Positions 1-8,369 of a stretch of 27,252 nucleotides of DNA are shown piece by piece. Within the stretch, counting starts at the first letter, position 1, and every line of letters starts with the position of its first letter. The notes under the pieces were generated by a model. That model worked only from the letters and a program-made list of their open reading frames with translations, did not search any database and was not told the DNA's origin. This stretch comes from a virus. Location: IMG/VR virus record IMGVR_UViG_3300002134_000093, positions 1-27,252 of that record; one strand, written 5' to 3'. The position numbers were made by a program, and so were the translations under genes.

Positions 1-20
1 AACCTAAACAATAAAATAAA

Positions 21-389
21 ATGTATAATTTCGACTTAGCACAATTCCTTAGAGAGGGAGGCATAGAAAAGAAAGCCCAGCTTCTTAAAGAAGATCAAGC
101 ACCGGGCTTTGATACAAGAAAACAAGGTGAGCCGTTACCTACAGCAGAAAGCGTTAAAGCTGCTTACGAAGCTAAGCATAAAATGACTGAAGAGTACGAG
201 GACTATAATGAGGATTATGATACCGAGGGATACGTTGAAGCAATGGGTCCGGAATTAGATACTCATATCGACGAGATACTTAGAATCTTTACCGAATGGA
301 AATCCGGACCAATGACAGAACCGGGTATGGAAGGATATGCTAAAGATGATTTAGTGAACTACATACAGAGAAAAATAAGAAACGCCTAA
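21..389 (+). CDS. Small acidic phage protein, possible head-internal protein
   Basis: A complete 122-residue protein of unknown function. The N-terminus MYNFDLAQFLREGG is short and hydrophobic and ends in LRE followed by GG. That is the shape of the T4 capsid-targeting peptide, which prohead protease gp21 cuts after (L/I)xE. A second such site, LKE, lies near residue 24. The middle (about 55-75) is very acidic and tyrosine-rich. The C-terminal third carries a WKSGPMTEPG segment followed by a basic helix, which I recall as a recurring ending in small proteins of T4-like environmental phages (from memory, unchecked). No membrane segment or catalytic motif is visible. The ATG follows an A-rich stretch without a Shine-Dalgarno sequence. 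Packaging in the head is inference only. Confidence 0.75.
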   Translation: MYNFDLAQFLREGGIEKKAQLLKEDQAPGFDTRKQGEPLPTAESVKAAYEAKHKMTEEYEDYNEDYDTEGYVEAMGPELDTHIDEILRIFTEWKSGPMTEPGMEGYAKDDLVNYIQRKIRNA

Positions 390-449
390 TTAAAATACAA
401 CAGTACCGTATTGCTTACCATAAGAACAGCTTGCGGGTCTTTTTATTAA

Positions 450-869
450 ATGGATATAGATAAAATATTTTCGATGTTTACAGAATCTGAGAGTGAAGAG
501 ACTCTGAGATATGTTAAGCAATCTATATCATATAAAGACCACCCATACTTCGCTATGGGAATATTTCATAAGCTTATAAACAGAGAAGATAACACTTCGC
601 TACATTCAATAGTAGCAAGTTTAAATGTAGATGAAGAAACTCAAGCTGATATAATAAGCTTAAGCGTACACCTAACCTACAGCCAAGCTTATAATCAGTT
701 AAACACTATCAACCTAAAGAATGAAGAGCATCTTGATTTCTTAAGGACTTATAATGATCCCAGATTTAAAGTAGCAGCAAATAAAGCGCTCAACTACTTT
801 ACAGAAGTAGAGCAGTATGAGAAGTGTAGTTACCTAAAACAAATACTAGATCAAATTTTATTTCTATAA
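450..869 (+). CDS. Hypothetical helical protein
   Basis: A complete 139-residue protein that I do not recognise. It is predicted mostly alpha-helical and acidic overall, with no signal peptide, membrane segment or metal-binding cluster; there is one cysteine, near the C-terminus (YEKCSYLK). The helices are amphipathic and alternate with short polar turns, which suggests a small globular or binding protein. It is preceded by a 60-base gap with no TATTTATA box, and the next gene follows after 64 bases. It sits with other small unknown genes ahead of the HD hydrolase and late sigma genes, so an early or middle role is plausible but unproven. The ATG chosen is the first in frame after an AT-rich leader. 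Confidence 0.7.
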   Translation: MDIDKIFSMFTESESEETLRYVKQSISYKDHPYFAMGIFHKLINREDNTSLHSIVASLNVDEETQADIISLSVHLTYSQAYNQLNTINLKNEEHLDFLRTYNDPRFKVAANKALNYFTEVEQYEKCSYLKQILDQILFL

Positions 870-933
870 TAGAAGTTGCTATCCTAATCTATAAGTGGTA
901 TATTATCAATATAGATATTAAACTAGAATAGTT

Positions 934-1128
934 ATGAGATATAGACATTTAACAAATACTAAGATTGAAGTTATAGAAAACGACCTGAAGATCTTAAGAA
1001 TGATCGTACAGCGTCAAGAGCCTGTTGCAAAATACCTAGAACAACTTCAAAAGACAGAGGAAAATTTAGCGGAGGTTAAGAACCTAATCGCTTTAGAACC
1101 CTTCACTGATTCTGAAGTTGCTAATTAA
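934..1128 (+). CDS. Small coiled-coil hypothetical protein
   Basis: A complete 64-residue protein of unknown function. It is almost entirely helical, with heptad-like leucine and isoleucine spacing (IENDLKILRMIVQRQEPV, then LEQLQKTEENLAEVKNLIAL). That suggests a short coiled coil or a helical hairpin broken at the single proline. No cysteines or catalytic residues are visible. It lies between the 139-residue unknown and the HD hydrolase, in the same direction. The small size lowers confidence, but the frame is open and in phase with the tight gene packing, and no competing reading frame covers the stretch. Confidence 0.6.
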   Translation: MRYRHLTNTKIEVIENDLKILRMIVQRQEPVAKYLEQLQKTEENLAEVKNLIALEPFTDSEVAN

Positions 1129-1152
1129 GAGTTTCTATACTATCTTACATTT

Positions 1153-1923
1153 ATGAATTTAACCGCAGAACAAATACAAGCTAATTGGGGGACTTTCCTC
1201 AGTAATATAGAAACTTATATTTCTTCTCCACGAAAAGAGAAGCTACTAGAGTTCTACAACAATCAAGTGGATAGGTTTATACTCATGCCAGCTGCAGCTA
1301 ATATAAACTACCACAACTGCTTTCCTGGAGGATATGTTGAGCATGTAAACAGAGTAGTAACCGCTGCTTTAGAAGTTAGGGAATTATGGGGAAAGTTTGG
1401 AGCAGATATGAATACCTTCACAGTAGAGGAGCTAGTATTCTCTGCAATCAACCACGACTTAGGAAAAGTAGGAGACTCTACCAATGACTTATATATAGCT
1501 TCAGACAACGACTGGAGAAAAAAGAACCTAGGGGAATTATATTCATATAATAAAGAAGTCGGCTTCATGACCATCCCAGATAGATCCCTATTCTTATTAC
1601 AGGAAGCAGGAATTAAATACACATTAAACGAGATGTTAGCGATAAGATCCCATGATGGTTTGTATGATGATGCTAATAAAGGTTACTTTATTTCAAGAAT
1701 ACCGGAGAGTCGCCCAAAGAGTGTTATAATGTTCATACTACATCAAGCAGACTTCTTAGCTGCAGAAGTAGAGAGACATTTACATGCACCAACTAGAGAC
1801 ATATCTAAAAACTTTACAGCCGCTCCAAAAGTAAGAGTACAGGCTAAAGCAAGAACAACAGCATTAGGAGGAGTTAAAAGCGAAGGGTTAAAAGGATTAA
1901 TGTCTAATTTCTTCGATGAATAA
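1153..1923 (+). CDS. HD-domain phosphohydrolase
   Basis: A 256-residue metal-dependent phosphohydrolase of the HD superfamily. The visible ligands are H64 (GGYVEHV), the H101-D102 pair (INHDLGK), H167-D168 (IRSHDGL) and D200 (HQADFLA). This is the H...HD...H...D order expected for a complete active site. HD proteins of T4-like phages are usually thought to act on nucleotides or nucleic-acid ends; the substrate cannot be read from this sequence. The N-terminal 45 residues are helical and the last 40 are basic and probably disordered (KVRVQAKARTTALGG), which could bind nucleic acid or a partner. The stop codon overlaps the next gene by 8 bases. No TATTTATA box precedes it, in contrast with the structural genes. 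Confidence 0.88.
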   Translation: MNLTAEQIQANWGTFLSNIETYISSPRKEKLLEFYNNQVDRFILMPAAANINYHNCFPGGYVEHVNRVVTAALEVRELWGKFGADMNTFTVEELVFSAINHDLGKVGDSTNDLYIASDNDWRKKNLGELYSYNKEVGFMTIPDRSLFLLQEAGIKYTLNEMLAIRSHDGLYDDANKGYFISRIPESRPKSVIMFILHQADFLAAEVERHLHAPTRDISKNFTAAPKVRVQAKARTTALGGVKSEGLKGLMSNFFDE

Positions 1924-2230
1924 TATGGAAATCACAATAATAATAAGTGTAGTCCTAAACATAGTGCTTATTTACACTACCTTTAACCTGCTTAAAAAAA
2001 ATGAGAAGCAGGAAGATGTAATGGCAGGATATCTAATGTATATGGACCAACTCTCTAAAACTGTAGAGTATGCACAGGAGAAACTAGATGCACTAGATAC
2101 TAAAGGTGCATTTGAAGGTGATGATGAGATAGGATGGTTTTTTCAATCTATTAAACAATTACAGGGAATGTTAAGCAGGTTTAAATTAATAGAGGAGAAT
2201 GGAACCAAAGAAGAAAGCAAAAACGACTAA
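1916..2230 (+). CDS. Small single-pass membrane protein
   Basis: A 104-residue protein with one clear N-terminal membrane segment, roughly residues 5-25 (ITIIISVVLNIVLIYTTFNL). It is followed by a lysine-containing stop-transfer stretch and a soluble helical tail likely to form a coiled coil (MDQLSKTVEYAQEKLDAL). The tail would face the cytoplasm if the positive-inside rule holds. The start at 1916 overlaps the HD hydrolase stop by 8 bases. A second in-frame ATG at 1925 would give a protein three residues shorter and avoid the overlap. The 3' end overlaps the late sigma gene by 32 bases, so the two are probably translated together. Its function is unknown; it does not resemble the late co-activator gp33. 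Confidence 0.72.
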   Translation: MNNMEITIIISVVLNIVLIYTTFNLLKKNEKQEDVMAGYLMYMDQLSKTVEYAQEKLDALDTKGAFEGDDEIGWFFQSIKQLQGMLSRFKLIEENGTKEESKND

Positions 2231-2942
2231 TTACTTCTCACACGAGACAGAACTTGCAATAAATAGATATAATGCAACGGAAGATTATGAAGAGAAGAAT
2301 GCTATTTATAGAGATGAAATACACTACCCTCTCTTTAAGCTAACACAGAACTTAATACACACCTTTAAGTTCTACTATACAGAGGAATCCAATCTAGAAG
2401 ATCTACAGCACGAGGTTATTACCTTCCTATTAACGAAGCTACATAAATTCGACCCTACCAACGGAGCTAAGGCTTATTCCTACTTCGGTACAATTGCAAA
2501 AAGGTACTTAATAGCATCTAACCAGAAGAATTATAAGAAGAGATTAGAAATGATTTCTTTAGAGAATTTACATGTAGAGCAAGAGGACTCACAAAGCTCT
2601 TATAGAGAGTCTATAAACTTAGAAGAAAACACTCCTGAGACACTATTACTCCAGCAAGAAGAAGATCTAACTAAGTTTATGAATGATTATATAAAACATT
2701 GTACCGATAACATCTATAAACTATTCCCAAAGAAAGAACAAGCCCAGATCGCGGATGCAATATTAGAACTCTTTAGAAAGAGGGATACTATTAGTCTGTT
2801 TAACAAGAAAGCATTATACATTTATATTAGGGAAATAACAGATGTTAAGACTTCTAAGATCACCAAAGTAGCTAAAGTCTTAGGAGCTATCTATAAAAAA
2901 CATTATATCTTCTATCAAGAGAACGGGTATACGGGCTTCTAA
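2199..2942 (+). CDS. gp55: Late-transcription sigma factor, T4 gp55-like
   Basis: A 247-residue protein read as a divergent sigma factor of the T4 gp55 type, which directs host RNA polymerase to late promoters with the sliding clamp. The evidence is a sigma region 2-like segment at about residues 66-110. It begins EDLQHEVITFLLTKLHKFDP and continues with an aromatic, basic stretch (AYSYFGTIAKRYLI) that would contact the melted -10 box. The order of an acidic helix, FDP, then the YF.....RYLI helix matches gp55. No region 4 is evident, as is also true of T4 gp55. An acidic middle (about 120-150) leads to a helical C-terminus. The start lies inside the upstream gene. GAGGAG is only one base from the ATG, too close to act as a usual ribosome site. 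Confidence 0.8.
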   Translation: MEPKKKAKTTNYFSHETELAINRYNATEDYEEKNAIYRDEIHYPLFKLTQNLIHTFKFYYTEESNLEDLQHEVITFLLTKLHKFDPTNGAKAYSYFGTIAKRYLIASNQKNYKKRLEMISLENLHVEQEDSQSSYRESINLEENTPETLLLQQEEDLTKFMNDYIKHCTDNIYKLFPKKEQAQIADAILELFRKRDTISLFNKKALYIYIREITDVKTSKITKVAKVLGAIYKKHYIFYQENGYTGF

Positions 2943-2956
2943 ACTTAGTTAGTTTC

Positions 2957-2974
2957 TATTTATTAATATAAATA
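2957..2974 (+). promoter_or_regulatory. Candidate late promoter (TATTTATT and TATAAATA)
   Basis: The gap before the gene at 2988 contains TATTTATT at 2957-2964, a one-base variant of the box seen elsewhere in this window. It also holds an exact TATAAATA at 2967-2974, which is the T4 late-promoter -10 consensus in the correct orientation, 13 bases before the ATG. This is the first gap after the late sigma gene and opens the baseplate block. Promoter activity is inferred from sequence only. Confidence 0.45.
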
Positions 2975-2987
2975 AGAGTAATACCCT

Positions 2988-3329
2988 ATGAGTTTAGATA
3001 AAATAGTATTTAGCGATAAGAAATTTGCAGATATCCTAGAGGAGATTTACAATAATCAAAAAAAGAAAAGCAAACAGATCTCTGCAATGATAAGAGAATT
3101 ACAACCTCTTATACAAGATACCGGTGATGCAACTATTATAGTACCCTTAATTAGGGAGTACTTAGATGCAGGCATAAAGAATGATGACCACTTAATTAAA
3201 ATGGCAACCATCATTCAACGAATATTAAACACATCAGAAAGCACAGGAGATACTTTAGCAATTTCAGAAGAAGAAATTGAGCAACTAATGAAAGAAGTTA
3301 AGAATATAGAGGAAAGTAAAGGAAAGTGA
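2988..3329 (+). CDS. Hypothetical helical protein at the head of the baseplate block
   Basis: A 113-residue protein that I do not recognise. It is almost wholly helical, with a basic patch (NNQKKKSKQ, about 22-31) and an acidic C-terminal helix (EEEIEQLMKEVKNIEESKGK). The shape suits a small scaffold, chaperone or regulatory partner. A T4-type candidate late promoter lies just upstream. Its TGA stop overlaps the GTG start of the gp5-like gene by 4 bases (GTGA), so the two are probably translationally coupled. That position suggests a role in hub assembly, but nothing in the protein itself proves it. Confidence 0.72.
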   Translation: MSLDKIVFSDKKFADILEEIYNNQKKKSKQISAMIRELQPLIQDTGDATIIVPLIREYLDAGIKNDDHLIKMATIIQRILNTSESTGDTLAISEEEIEQLMKEVKNIEESKGK

Positions 3330-4474
3330 AGTTCGAAGTAGCGGTAGTAGAGGATATTGTACTAGATGTAAATAGTAAATACTTTGCAGATGCAGGGGAA
3401 TGGAACGGTATTGGTACCATTACATTTAGGAAAGTTAAAGGAGCATCCCGAAAAGGAGGCGGTTTTGCTAAACCATACTTCTCAAACTTCTCCAACCTAC
3501 CTCTTAAGAATGAATTAGTCTACATATTCACACTACCCTCCCCAGACATTCAAGAAGATGTCACTCGAGAGATATATTACTACCTTTCTCCCTTAAGCAT
3601 ATGGAATAGCCAACACCACAACGCTATACCTAATATATTTGAAAACACAAACATACCAGAATCTCAACGACAAGACTACCAGCAGACTAGCGCAGGAAGC
3701 ACCAGAAAAGTAACAGAAGGGTCAACAGATATTAATCTCGGAAACTACTTTAAAGAGTCCACGAATACGAAACCGTTAAAGAAGTTTGAAGGAGACGTAA
3801 TTGTTGAAAGTAGAGTTGGCAGCTCTTTAAGGTTCGGAACAACCTCTATACAGAACGGAGAGCCCCTTAATAACTGGTCAGCCGGAAGCTTTAACGGACA
3901 GCCTATAACCATACTTAGAAACGGACAAGGGAAACAGGGCTCAGTCGGATTCTTACCTACAGAGGAGAATATAAACAACGATAACTCCAGTATATACTTA
4001 ACTAACGGACAGCAAGTTCCTTTAGAGCCTAGCAGTATTAATGACTACTACAGCTATAATAGAAAACCTCAACCAGCAAAAGACTATAAAGGAGACCAGA
4101 TAATATTAAACTCCGGGAGACTGTTCTTTAATAGTAAGACAGACAGTATACTATTAAGCTCAAATCAAACAATAAACTTAAATAGCGTACTAAGTGTCAA
4201 TATAGATACCGAAGACTTAGTAGTACAGTCTACGAAAGTATATCTAGGTTCTAAAAATGCAAAAGAGCCTATACTGTATGGGGATAAAACAGTAGATATG
4301 TTAGGAGATATTATAGACTTATTAGAAGTGTTATTAACTGCTTCCGCAACAGCATCTGCATCTGGAGCTCCAATCGCTACCTTAAATGCAGTAGGGATAC
4401 TACAGCAAAACACTATAGGGTACCTAAAACAGAACTTAGAGAATTTAAAGTCCGAAACCGTCTTCATTGCATAA
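3326..4474 (+). CDS. gp5-like baseplate hub/spike protein lacking lysozyme
   Basis: A 382-residue protein most like the OB-fold part of baseplate hub/spike proteins (T4 gp5 type). The N-terminal 90 residues form a beta-barrel-like domain (VVEDIVLDVNS, ELVYIFTLPSP). A second beta stretch, GDVIVESRVGSSLRFG (about 155-170), is typical of these hubs. Residues about 255-310 are beta-rich (ILNSGRLFFNS, SILLSSNQTINLNS) and may start a needle. The last 70 residues are helical with an alanine/serine-rich turn. T4 gp5 is 575 residues and carries a lysozyme domain between OB fold and needle; no lysozyme motif is visible here. The start is GTG, overlapping the upstream stop. The place just before gp25 and gp6 supports a hub role, but the assignment is by pattern. 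Confidence 0.65.
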   Translation: MKFEVAVVEDIVLDVNSKYFADAGEWNGIGTITFRKVKGASRKGGGFAKPYFSNFSNLPLKNELVYIFTLPSPDIQEDVTREIYYYLSPLSIWNSQHHNAIPNIFENTNIPESQRQDYQQTSAGSTRKVTEGSTDINLGNYFKESTNTKPLKKFEGDVIVESRVGSSLRFGTTSIQNGEPLNNWSAGSFNGQPITILRNGQGKQGSVGFLPTEENINNDNSSIYLTNGQQVPLEPSSINDYYSYNRKPQPAKDYKGDQIILNSGRLFFNSKTDSILLSSNQTINLNSVLSVNIDTEDLVVQSTKVYLGSKNAKEPILYGDKTVDMLGDIIDLLEVLLTASATASASGAPIATLNAVGILQQNTIGYLKQNLENLKSETVFIA

Positions 4475-4480
4475 CCTACT

Positions 4481-5713
4481 ATGAAATCAAAGCAGCAAAT
4501 ACTAGAAGAGCTTAGAACTACGCAAGCAGCAGCAGCAGAAAAGGTTAAAATAAAACCTAAGATAAAAGCTTTACTTCAAAAAACCTTTAGCAAAATAAAA
4601 GCATCTGCAAGTGTAACAGGGCAGGATAGGATAAATGCACTAATTCTAACACAAGTGTCAGAGCTTCAAGAGATATTTGCAGAGCAGTTAACAGCCCTCT
4701 CTGATAAATTCGGGATAACTGGGATTGAAAACGGAGAACCGGTGCTTACTATACCGCCTCCATCAGTATCTTTAGAAGAGGTAAATAGCAAATTACCAAA
4801 ACCACCTGAAGAACTTAATATTCCAAACCTAACCTTAAACCCAGTACAGTTAAAAGTATCGGAGCTGGGAACATTACAAGAGGTAGTAAAGAAGCAATTC
4901 GAAGAACAACTGACAGACTATAGGAACGTAGCAGGCACTGCAGCAGCAGAAGAAGCTAAAGCTCGAGCACAGGAATTAGCAAAAGAGCTAACTACTGAGT
5001 ACTTACAGTCTCAAAACCCTCCATACTGCCCAGCAGATAAAGATTTAGAGAGAGTACTTAAACAGTTAAACAGCCTAATCTCCGTGTTAGAGGAGACATG
5101 CCGCATATTGAATATTACAGCCGCATCACTTCAGGTAGGAGCAGCTCTGGTACAAGGAACAATAAACGTTAAACAAGCCTTGACTGCTGCTAAACTAATA
5201 ACAAACCAAGCACTAAAACTACTACCCATAACCCCAGGTGCAATCCCCTCCCTCCTCGTAGATATTCAAGATATTATCACGAATACAACCTTCGCGGCGG
5301 ATGGATCTCCTAGACTTAAAGAACTTAAGAAAGGGTTAGAGATTGGAGCTTACTACACCTCAATAGCTTCTGCAATCGTAAATGAAGTGGTAATACTCTT
5401 AGAGATATTTATAAAACTTCTAAATAGATGCGGTGTAGAAGCAATTAACTTAGGTTCAGAAACTGAAAGGTTTCTTTCCGAGAATCGCACAAGACTATCT
5501 AGCAATACACAACAATCTTACCAAGGCTTTACATTTCAGATCATACAAAGACCCCTACCGAGCGACCCGAGAATCCAACGTAATGTAGCACAAGCATTAA
5601 ATACAGAGGGAATAGTAGCGTTAGAATCACAACCCTCCTTTACAGATAATCCAAAAGTATTAATAGAAGAACTAAAATTGATTATAGATAGAGATAACCT
5701 AAAAGCATATTAA
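4481..5713 (+). CDS. Helical baseplate/tail structural protein
   Basis: A 410-residue probable virion protein of unknown exact role. It is alanine-rich and helical (residues 1-95 and 150-340), with a proline-rich break around 90-120 (TIPPPSVS, KLPKPPEEL). A strongly hydrophobic helical zone, about 210-320, includes LPITPGAIPSLLVDIQDI and IVNEVVILLEIFIKLL. The C-terminus is a mixed domain (QSYQGFTFQIIQRPLPSDPR). It follows the gp5-like hub after 6 bases and precedes gp25, so a baseplate hub or tail-tube initiator role is likely. The hydrophobic helices could also mean membrane contact during DNA injection. A TATTTATA at 5406-5413 lies inside the coding frame and is probably chance. Confidence 0.7.
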   Translation: MKSKQQILEELRTTQAAAAEKVKIKPKIKALLQKTFSKIKASASVTGQDRINALILTQVSELQEIFAEQLTALSDKFGITGIENGEPVLTIPPPSVSLEEVNSKLPKPPEELNIPNLTLNPVQLKVSELGTLQEVVKKQFEEQLTDYRNVAGTAAAEEAKARAQELAKELTTEYLQSQNPPYCPADKDLERVLKQLNSLISVLEETCRILNITAASLQVGAALVQGTINVKQALTAAKLITNQALKLLPITPGAIPSLLVDIQDIITNTTFAADGSPRLKELKKGLEIGAYYTSIASAIVNEVVILLEIFIKLLNRCGVEAINLGSETERFLSENRTRLSSNTQQSYQGFTFQIIQRPLPSDPRIQRNVAQALNTEGIVALESQPSFTDNPKVLIEELKLIIDRDNLKAY

Positions 5714-5717
5714 CAAA

Positions 5718-5725
5718 TATTTATC
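5718..5725 (+). promoter_or_regulatory. TATTTATC box, variant late-promoter motif
   Basis: A one-base variant of the recurring TATTTATA box fills the 16-base gap before the gene at 5730 and ends exactly 4 bases (AAAG) before its ATG. The spacing matches the boxes at 8370, 12992 and 20631. It may be a late promoter giving a transcript that starts at or very near the ATG. Confidence 0.35.
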
Positions 5726-5729
5726 AAAG

Positions 5730-6080
5730 ATGAAACCATCAGAATTACAAAAACTAATCAAAGAAGCTGTTAAAGAAGCTATCGCAGAAGAACTAAAAGA
5801 TATCCTCTTAGAAGCTATACGTGCGCCTAAACAGCAAATAGTAACTGAAACTAGAGGAATAGATAATAACGGGGATGACAGGTTAAAATTAAGAGAGAAC
5901 ATGATGAACATCCTAGGAGATATGGGAGGCATTTCAATGAACTCTAGTCATGCTCAAAGCTTCACAGGAGCACCAGGGTATACTCCTAGTCCCTCTGCCA
6001 ATACCGCAGCACAAGGTTCCGCACTACCTCCTGGAGAGGTAAATATGGATCAAATTATGGGCTTCATTAAGAAAGCATAA
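5730..6080 (+). CDS. Small structural protein with N-terminal coiled coil
   Basis: A 116-residue protein, probably a minor baseplate component. Residues 1-32 form a highly regular amphipathic helix rich in KEA and AEE repeats (LQKLIKEAVKEAIAEELKD), likely an oligomerising coiled coil. A glycine/serine/proline linker follows (about 78-103, GAPGYTPSPSANTAAQG), ending in a short helix (VNMDQIMGFIKKA). LIKE followed by A, and IAE, match the (L/I)xE protease pattern, but such motifs are expected in any coiled coil and I do not read them as cleavage sites here. Its stop shares one base with the gp25 start (TAATG), so it is probably co-translated with the baseplate wedge genes. Confidence 0.7.
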   Translation: MKPSELQKLIKEAVKEAIAEELKDILLEAIRAPKQQIVTETRGIDNNGDDRLKLRENMMNILGDMGGISMNSSHAQSFTGAPGYTPSPSANTAAQGSALPPGEVNMDQIMGFIKKA

Positions 6081-6490
6081 TGGCTATCAATGCAACTAAC
6101 ATAGCTCCAATAGATAGAATACCAAGCAAAGCAGTGGGTATTAGTATACCCTTTAATGGCCCTGCTGTTTTTAAGTCAAACTATACCACAAAAGATGCTA
6201 CTAGGAATAACCTAATAAACCTACTCCTTACCGGACCTAGAGAAAGACCCTTTAAGCCAGGCTTTGGAGCAGGCTTACAGACCTTTATCTTCGAGCAAAT
6301 GGGACAGAATAATATCGACGGAATTCAAGAGTATATTGAAGTTGAAATAGCAAGGTACTTTCCAAATATACAGGCAACTGTAGAGTTAAGAGCAGATCAA
6401 GCAAACAACTCCCTCTTTACTGTAATCAACTATACGATAACTAACACAGGAGTAACAGATACAATACAACTAAACCTAACCAATGGCTAA
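6080..6490 (+). CDS. gp25: Baseplate wedge protein gp25
   Basis: A 136-residue member of the GPW/gp25 family, close to the length of T4 gp25 (132). The hallmark is NLLLTGPRERPFKPGFGAGL (about 50-70), the loop and helix conserved in sheath-initiator and wedge proteins. It is followed by a helix with FEQM and a C-terminal beta strand pair (LFTVINYTITNTG). In contractile tails gp25 joins gp6 in the wedge core and nucleates the sheath. It lies immediately before gp6 with an 8-base overlap, the classic gp25-gp6 order. The start is in a TAATG overlap with the preceding gene, and no better start lies upstream. Confidence 0.93.
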   Translation: MAINATNIAPIDRIPSKAVGISIPFNGPAVFKSNYTTKDATRNNLINLLLTGPRERPFKPGFGAGLQTFIFEQMGQNNIDGIQEYIEVEIARYFPNIQATVELRADQANNSLFTVINYTITNTGVTDTIQLNLTNG

Positions 6491-8342
6491 CACGAAAGAT
6501 ATAAAATACTTCAATAGGGATTTCACAGGACTTAAAGACCTGCTAGTAGACTTTACTAAAACCTACTATCCAAACACCTATAACGACTTTTCACCTGCTT
6601 CACCGGGAATGATGGTTTTAGAGATGTCTGCCTATGTTGGAGATGTACTTTCCTTCTACTTAGATAATCAAATACAAGAAACCTTCGTACAGCATGCAAG
6701 ACAGACAGAAAGCATCTATAACCTAGCTTATATGTTAGGGTACAGACCGAAAGTTACAAAAACCTCAACTGTCGGCATTGACCTATACCAACAACTTCCT
6801 GCAAAACTAGTAGGAGTTAATTATGTGCCAGACTTCGACTACGCTCTCTTTATCTCAGAAAATACAGTAGTAAAGACCGATGCTCAAGGCATTAACTTCT
6901 TAATACAGGACCCGGTAGATTTTACAGTCTCAAGCTCATACGACCCTACAGAGGTAACAATATATCAAACTAGTGGAGGAGATCCACAGTATTACCTCCT
7001 TAAAAAAACAAGACAAGCGATATCTTCTGCTATACAGACTACAAGCTTTACCTTTAATACTCCAGAATCTTTCGCAACAGTATCTATAGCAGATACAAAC
7101 ATTATTAAAGTTCTAGATATAATAGATTCAGACGGGAATACGTGGTACGAAGTACCTTACCTAGGGCAGGAAATGATCTACAAATCATTAAAGAATACTA
7201 ACGTAGTTAATCCAAATACATTTACTGATGCAGATGCACCGTACTTACTTAAACTAGAAAAAGTATCTAAAAGATACGTAACGAGGTTTAAAGCTAATAA
7301 CACATTAGAGATTCAATTCGGGTCAGGAACTACAGGAGATGTAGATGAAAGCATAATACCTAATAGCAATAATGTAGGTCTAGGGTTACCTTTCGAACAA
7401 GTAAAACTATATACAGCATTTGACCCTACCAACTTCTTACAGACAGATACTTACGGTATAGCACCAGCTAACACAACCTTAACAGTACGTTACTTAACCG
7501 GAGGAGGTGTAGCTTCAAATGTAGATGCAGAATCAATCACCACAGTAGTGTCTACGGGAAATGCTAAGTTTCAAAATAGCAACCTTCCCACCATCACCTC
7601 GAATTACATATTCAGTACCTTAGCAATATCTAACCCTATAGCAGCTTCAGGCGGCGGGGATGGAGATACTATAGAGGAGATAAGACAAAATACACTGGTA
7701 GGTTTTCAATCTCAATTAAGAAACGTAACAACTAAAGATTACACAATAAGAGCATTATCAATGCCTTCTGATTATGGGTCAATAGCTAAGACATACGTAG
7801 AAGCCACTAAAGCAAGTGAAAACATATTACCGGGGGAATTACCTGCTACACTTACATTGTATATTTTAGGGTTTGATAGAGTTAAAAACTTAAATACAGT
7901 ATCCTCTACGGTAAAGAAGAACCTAAGCACATACCTTTCTGAATATAGGATAATAGGGGATACCGTTACCATTAAGGACGGGTTTGTTGTAAACATCGGA
8001 ATAGACTTCGAGATCATAATACTTCCCAACTTTAATAGCAGTGAAGTTATAAGCAGATGTATAACAGAACTACAATCTTATTTTAATATAGATAATAGAA
8101 CATTTAACCAGCCGATACTTTTAAAAGAGTTATACATTAACTTAGATAAGATAAATGGAGTTCAAACTGTTAAAGATATTCAAATCACAAATAAAACAGG
8201 AGTATCCTTAGGATATTCGGAATACGCATACGATATAACAGGTGCTACACAAGATAACATTATATATCCGTCACTTGACCCATGTGTATTTGAAGTAAAA
8301 TATCCAAATACAGATATAAGGGGAAGAGCAGTATCGTTATAA
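6483..8342 (+). CDS. gp6: Baseplate wedge protein gp6 (baseplate J-like)
   Basis: A 619-residue gp6-type wedge protein (T4 gp6 is 660). The N-terminal signature reads MVLEMSAYVGDVLSFYLDNQ, then QETFVQHARQTESIYNLAYMLGYRP, which is strongly conserved in gp6/gpJ families. The middle is a beta-rich domain (about 100-360). It contains GGGDGDTIEEIRQN (about 390-405) and the ALSMPSDYGSIAKTYV segment of the baseplate J core. The C-terminal domain (about 500-619) forms the dimerisation part in T4. gp6 dimers make the ring that holds the baseplate together and drives its change of state at infection. It overlaps gp25 by 8 bases, so the two are translated together. Confidence 0.93.
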   Translation: MANTKDIKYFNRDFTGLKDLLVDFTKTYYPNTYNDFSPASPGMMVLEMSAYVGDVLSFYLDNQIQETFVQHARQTESIYNLAYMLGYRPKVTKTSTVGIDLYQQLPAKLVGVNYVPDFDYALFISENTVVKTDAQGINFLIQDPVDFTVSSSYDPTEVTIYQTSGGDPQYYLLKKTRQAISSAIQTTSFTFNTPESFATVSIADTNIIKVLDIIDSDGNTWYEVPYLGQEMIYKSLKNTNVVNPNTFTDADAPYLLKLEKVSKRYVTRFKANNTLEIQFGSGTTGDVDESIIPNSNNVGLGLPFEQVKLYTAFDPTNFLQTDTYGIAPANTTLTVRYLTGGGVASNVDAESITTVVSTGNAKFQNSNLPTITSNYIFSTLAISNPIAASGGGDGDTIEEIRQNTLVGFQSQLRNVTTKDYTIRALSMPSDYGSIAKTYVEATKASENILPGELPATLTLYILGFDRVKNLNTVSSTVKKNLSTYLSEYRIIGDTVTIKDGFVVNIGIDFEIIILPNFNSSEVISRCITELQSYFNIDNRTFNQPILLKELYINLDKINGVQTVKDIQITNKTGVSLGYSEYAYDITGATQDNIIYPSLDPCVFEVKYPNTDIRGRAVSL

Positions 8343-8369
8343 TAACAGTATAAGATTAAGATCTCCTTA

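Noticed and set aside
390-449. Possible terminator with a T-run before the gene at 450
   Set aside because: The T-run (CTTTTTATT) is not preceded by a stable GC-rich hairpin; only a 4-base AAGA/TCTT pairing was found.
876-906. Bacteroidetes-like promoter: TTG, 20 bases, then TATATTAT before the gene at 934
   Set aside because: The -7 element matches TAnnTTTG only partly, and such matches are frequent in AT-rich gaps. It is kept only as a possibility.
1308-1622. Minus-strand open frame of 104 residues opposite the HD hydrolase
   Set aside because: It lies wholly inside a gene with a clear HD active site and has no recognisable motif. The other minus-strand frames in the window are shadows of the same kind.
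2192-2197. GAGGAG just before the sigma gene ATG as a Shine-Dalgarno site
   Set aside because: It is only one base from the ATG and is part of the upstream coding frame; the usual spacing is about 5-9 bases.
5406-5413. Exact TATTTATA inside the 410-residue tail protein gene
   Set aside because: It falls in the middle of a coding frame (codons for a hydrophobic helix) with no start nearby. One or two chance copies are expected in DNA this AT-rich.
5730-5825. LIKE-A and IAE in the coiled-coil protein as prohead protease sites
   Set aside because: The whole segment is a regular KEA/AEE coiled coil in which such triplets arise automatically, and the gene sits in the baseplate block, not among head proteins.
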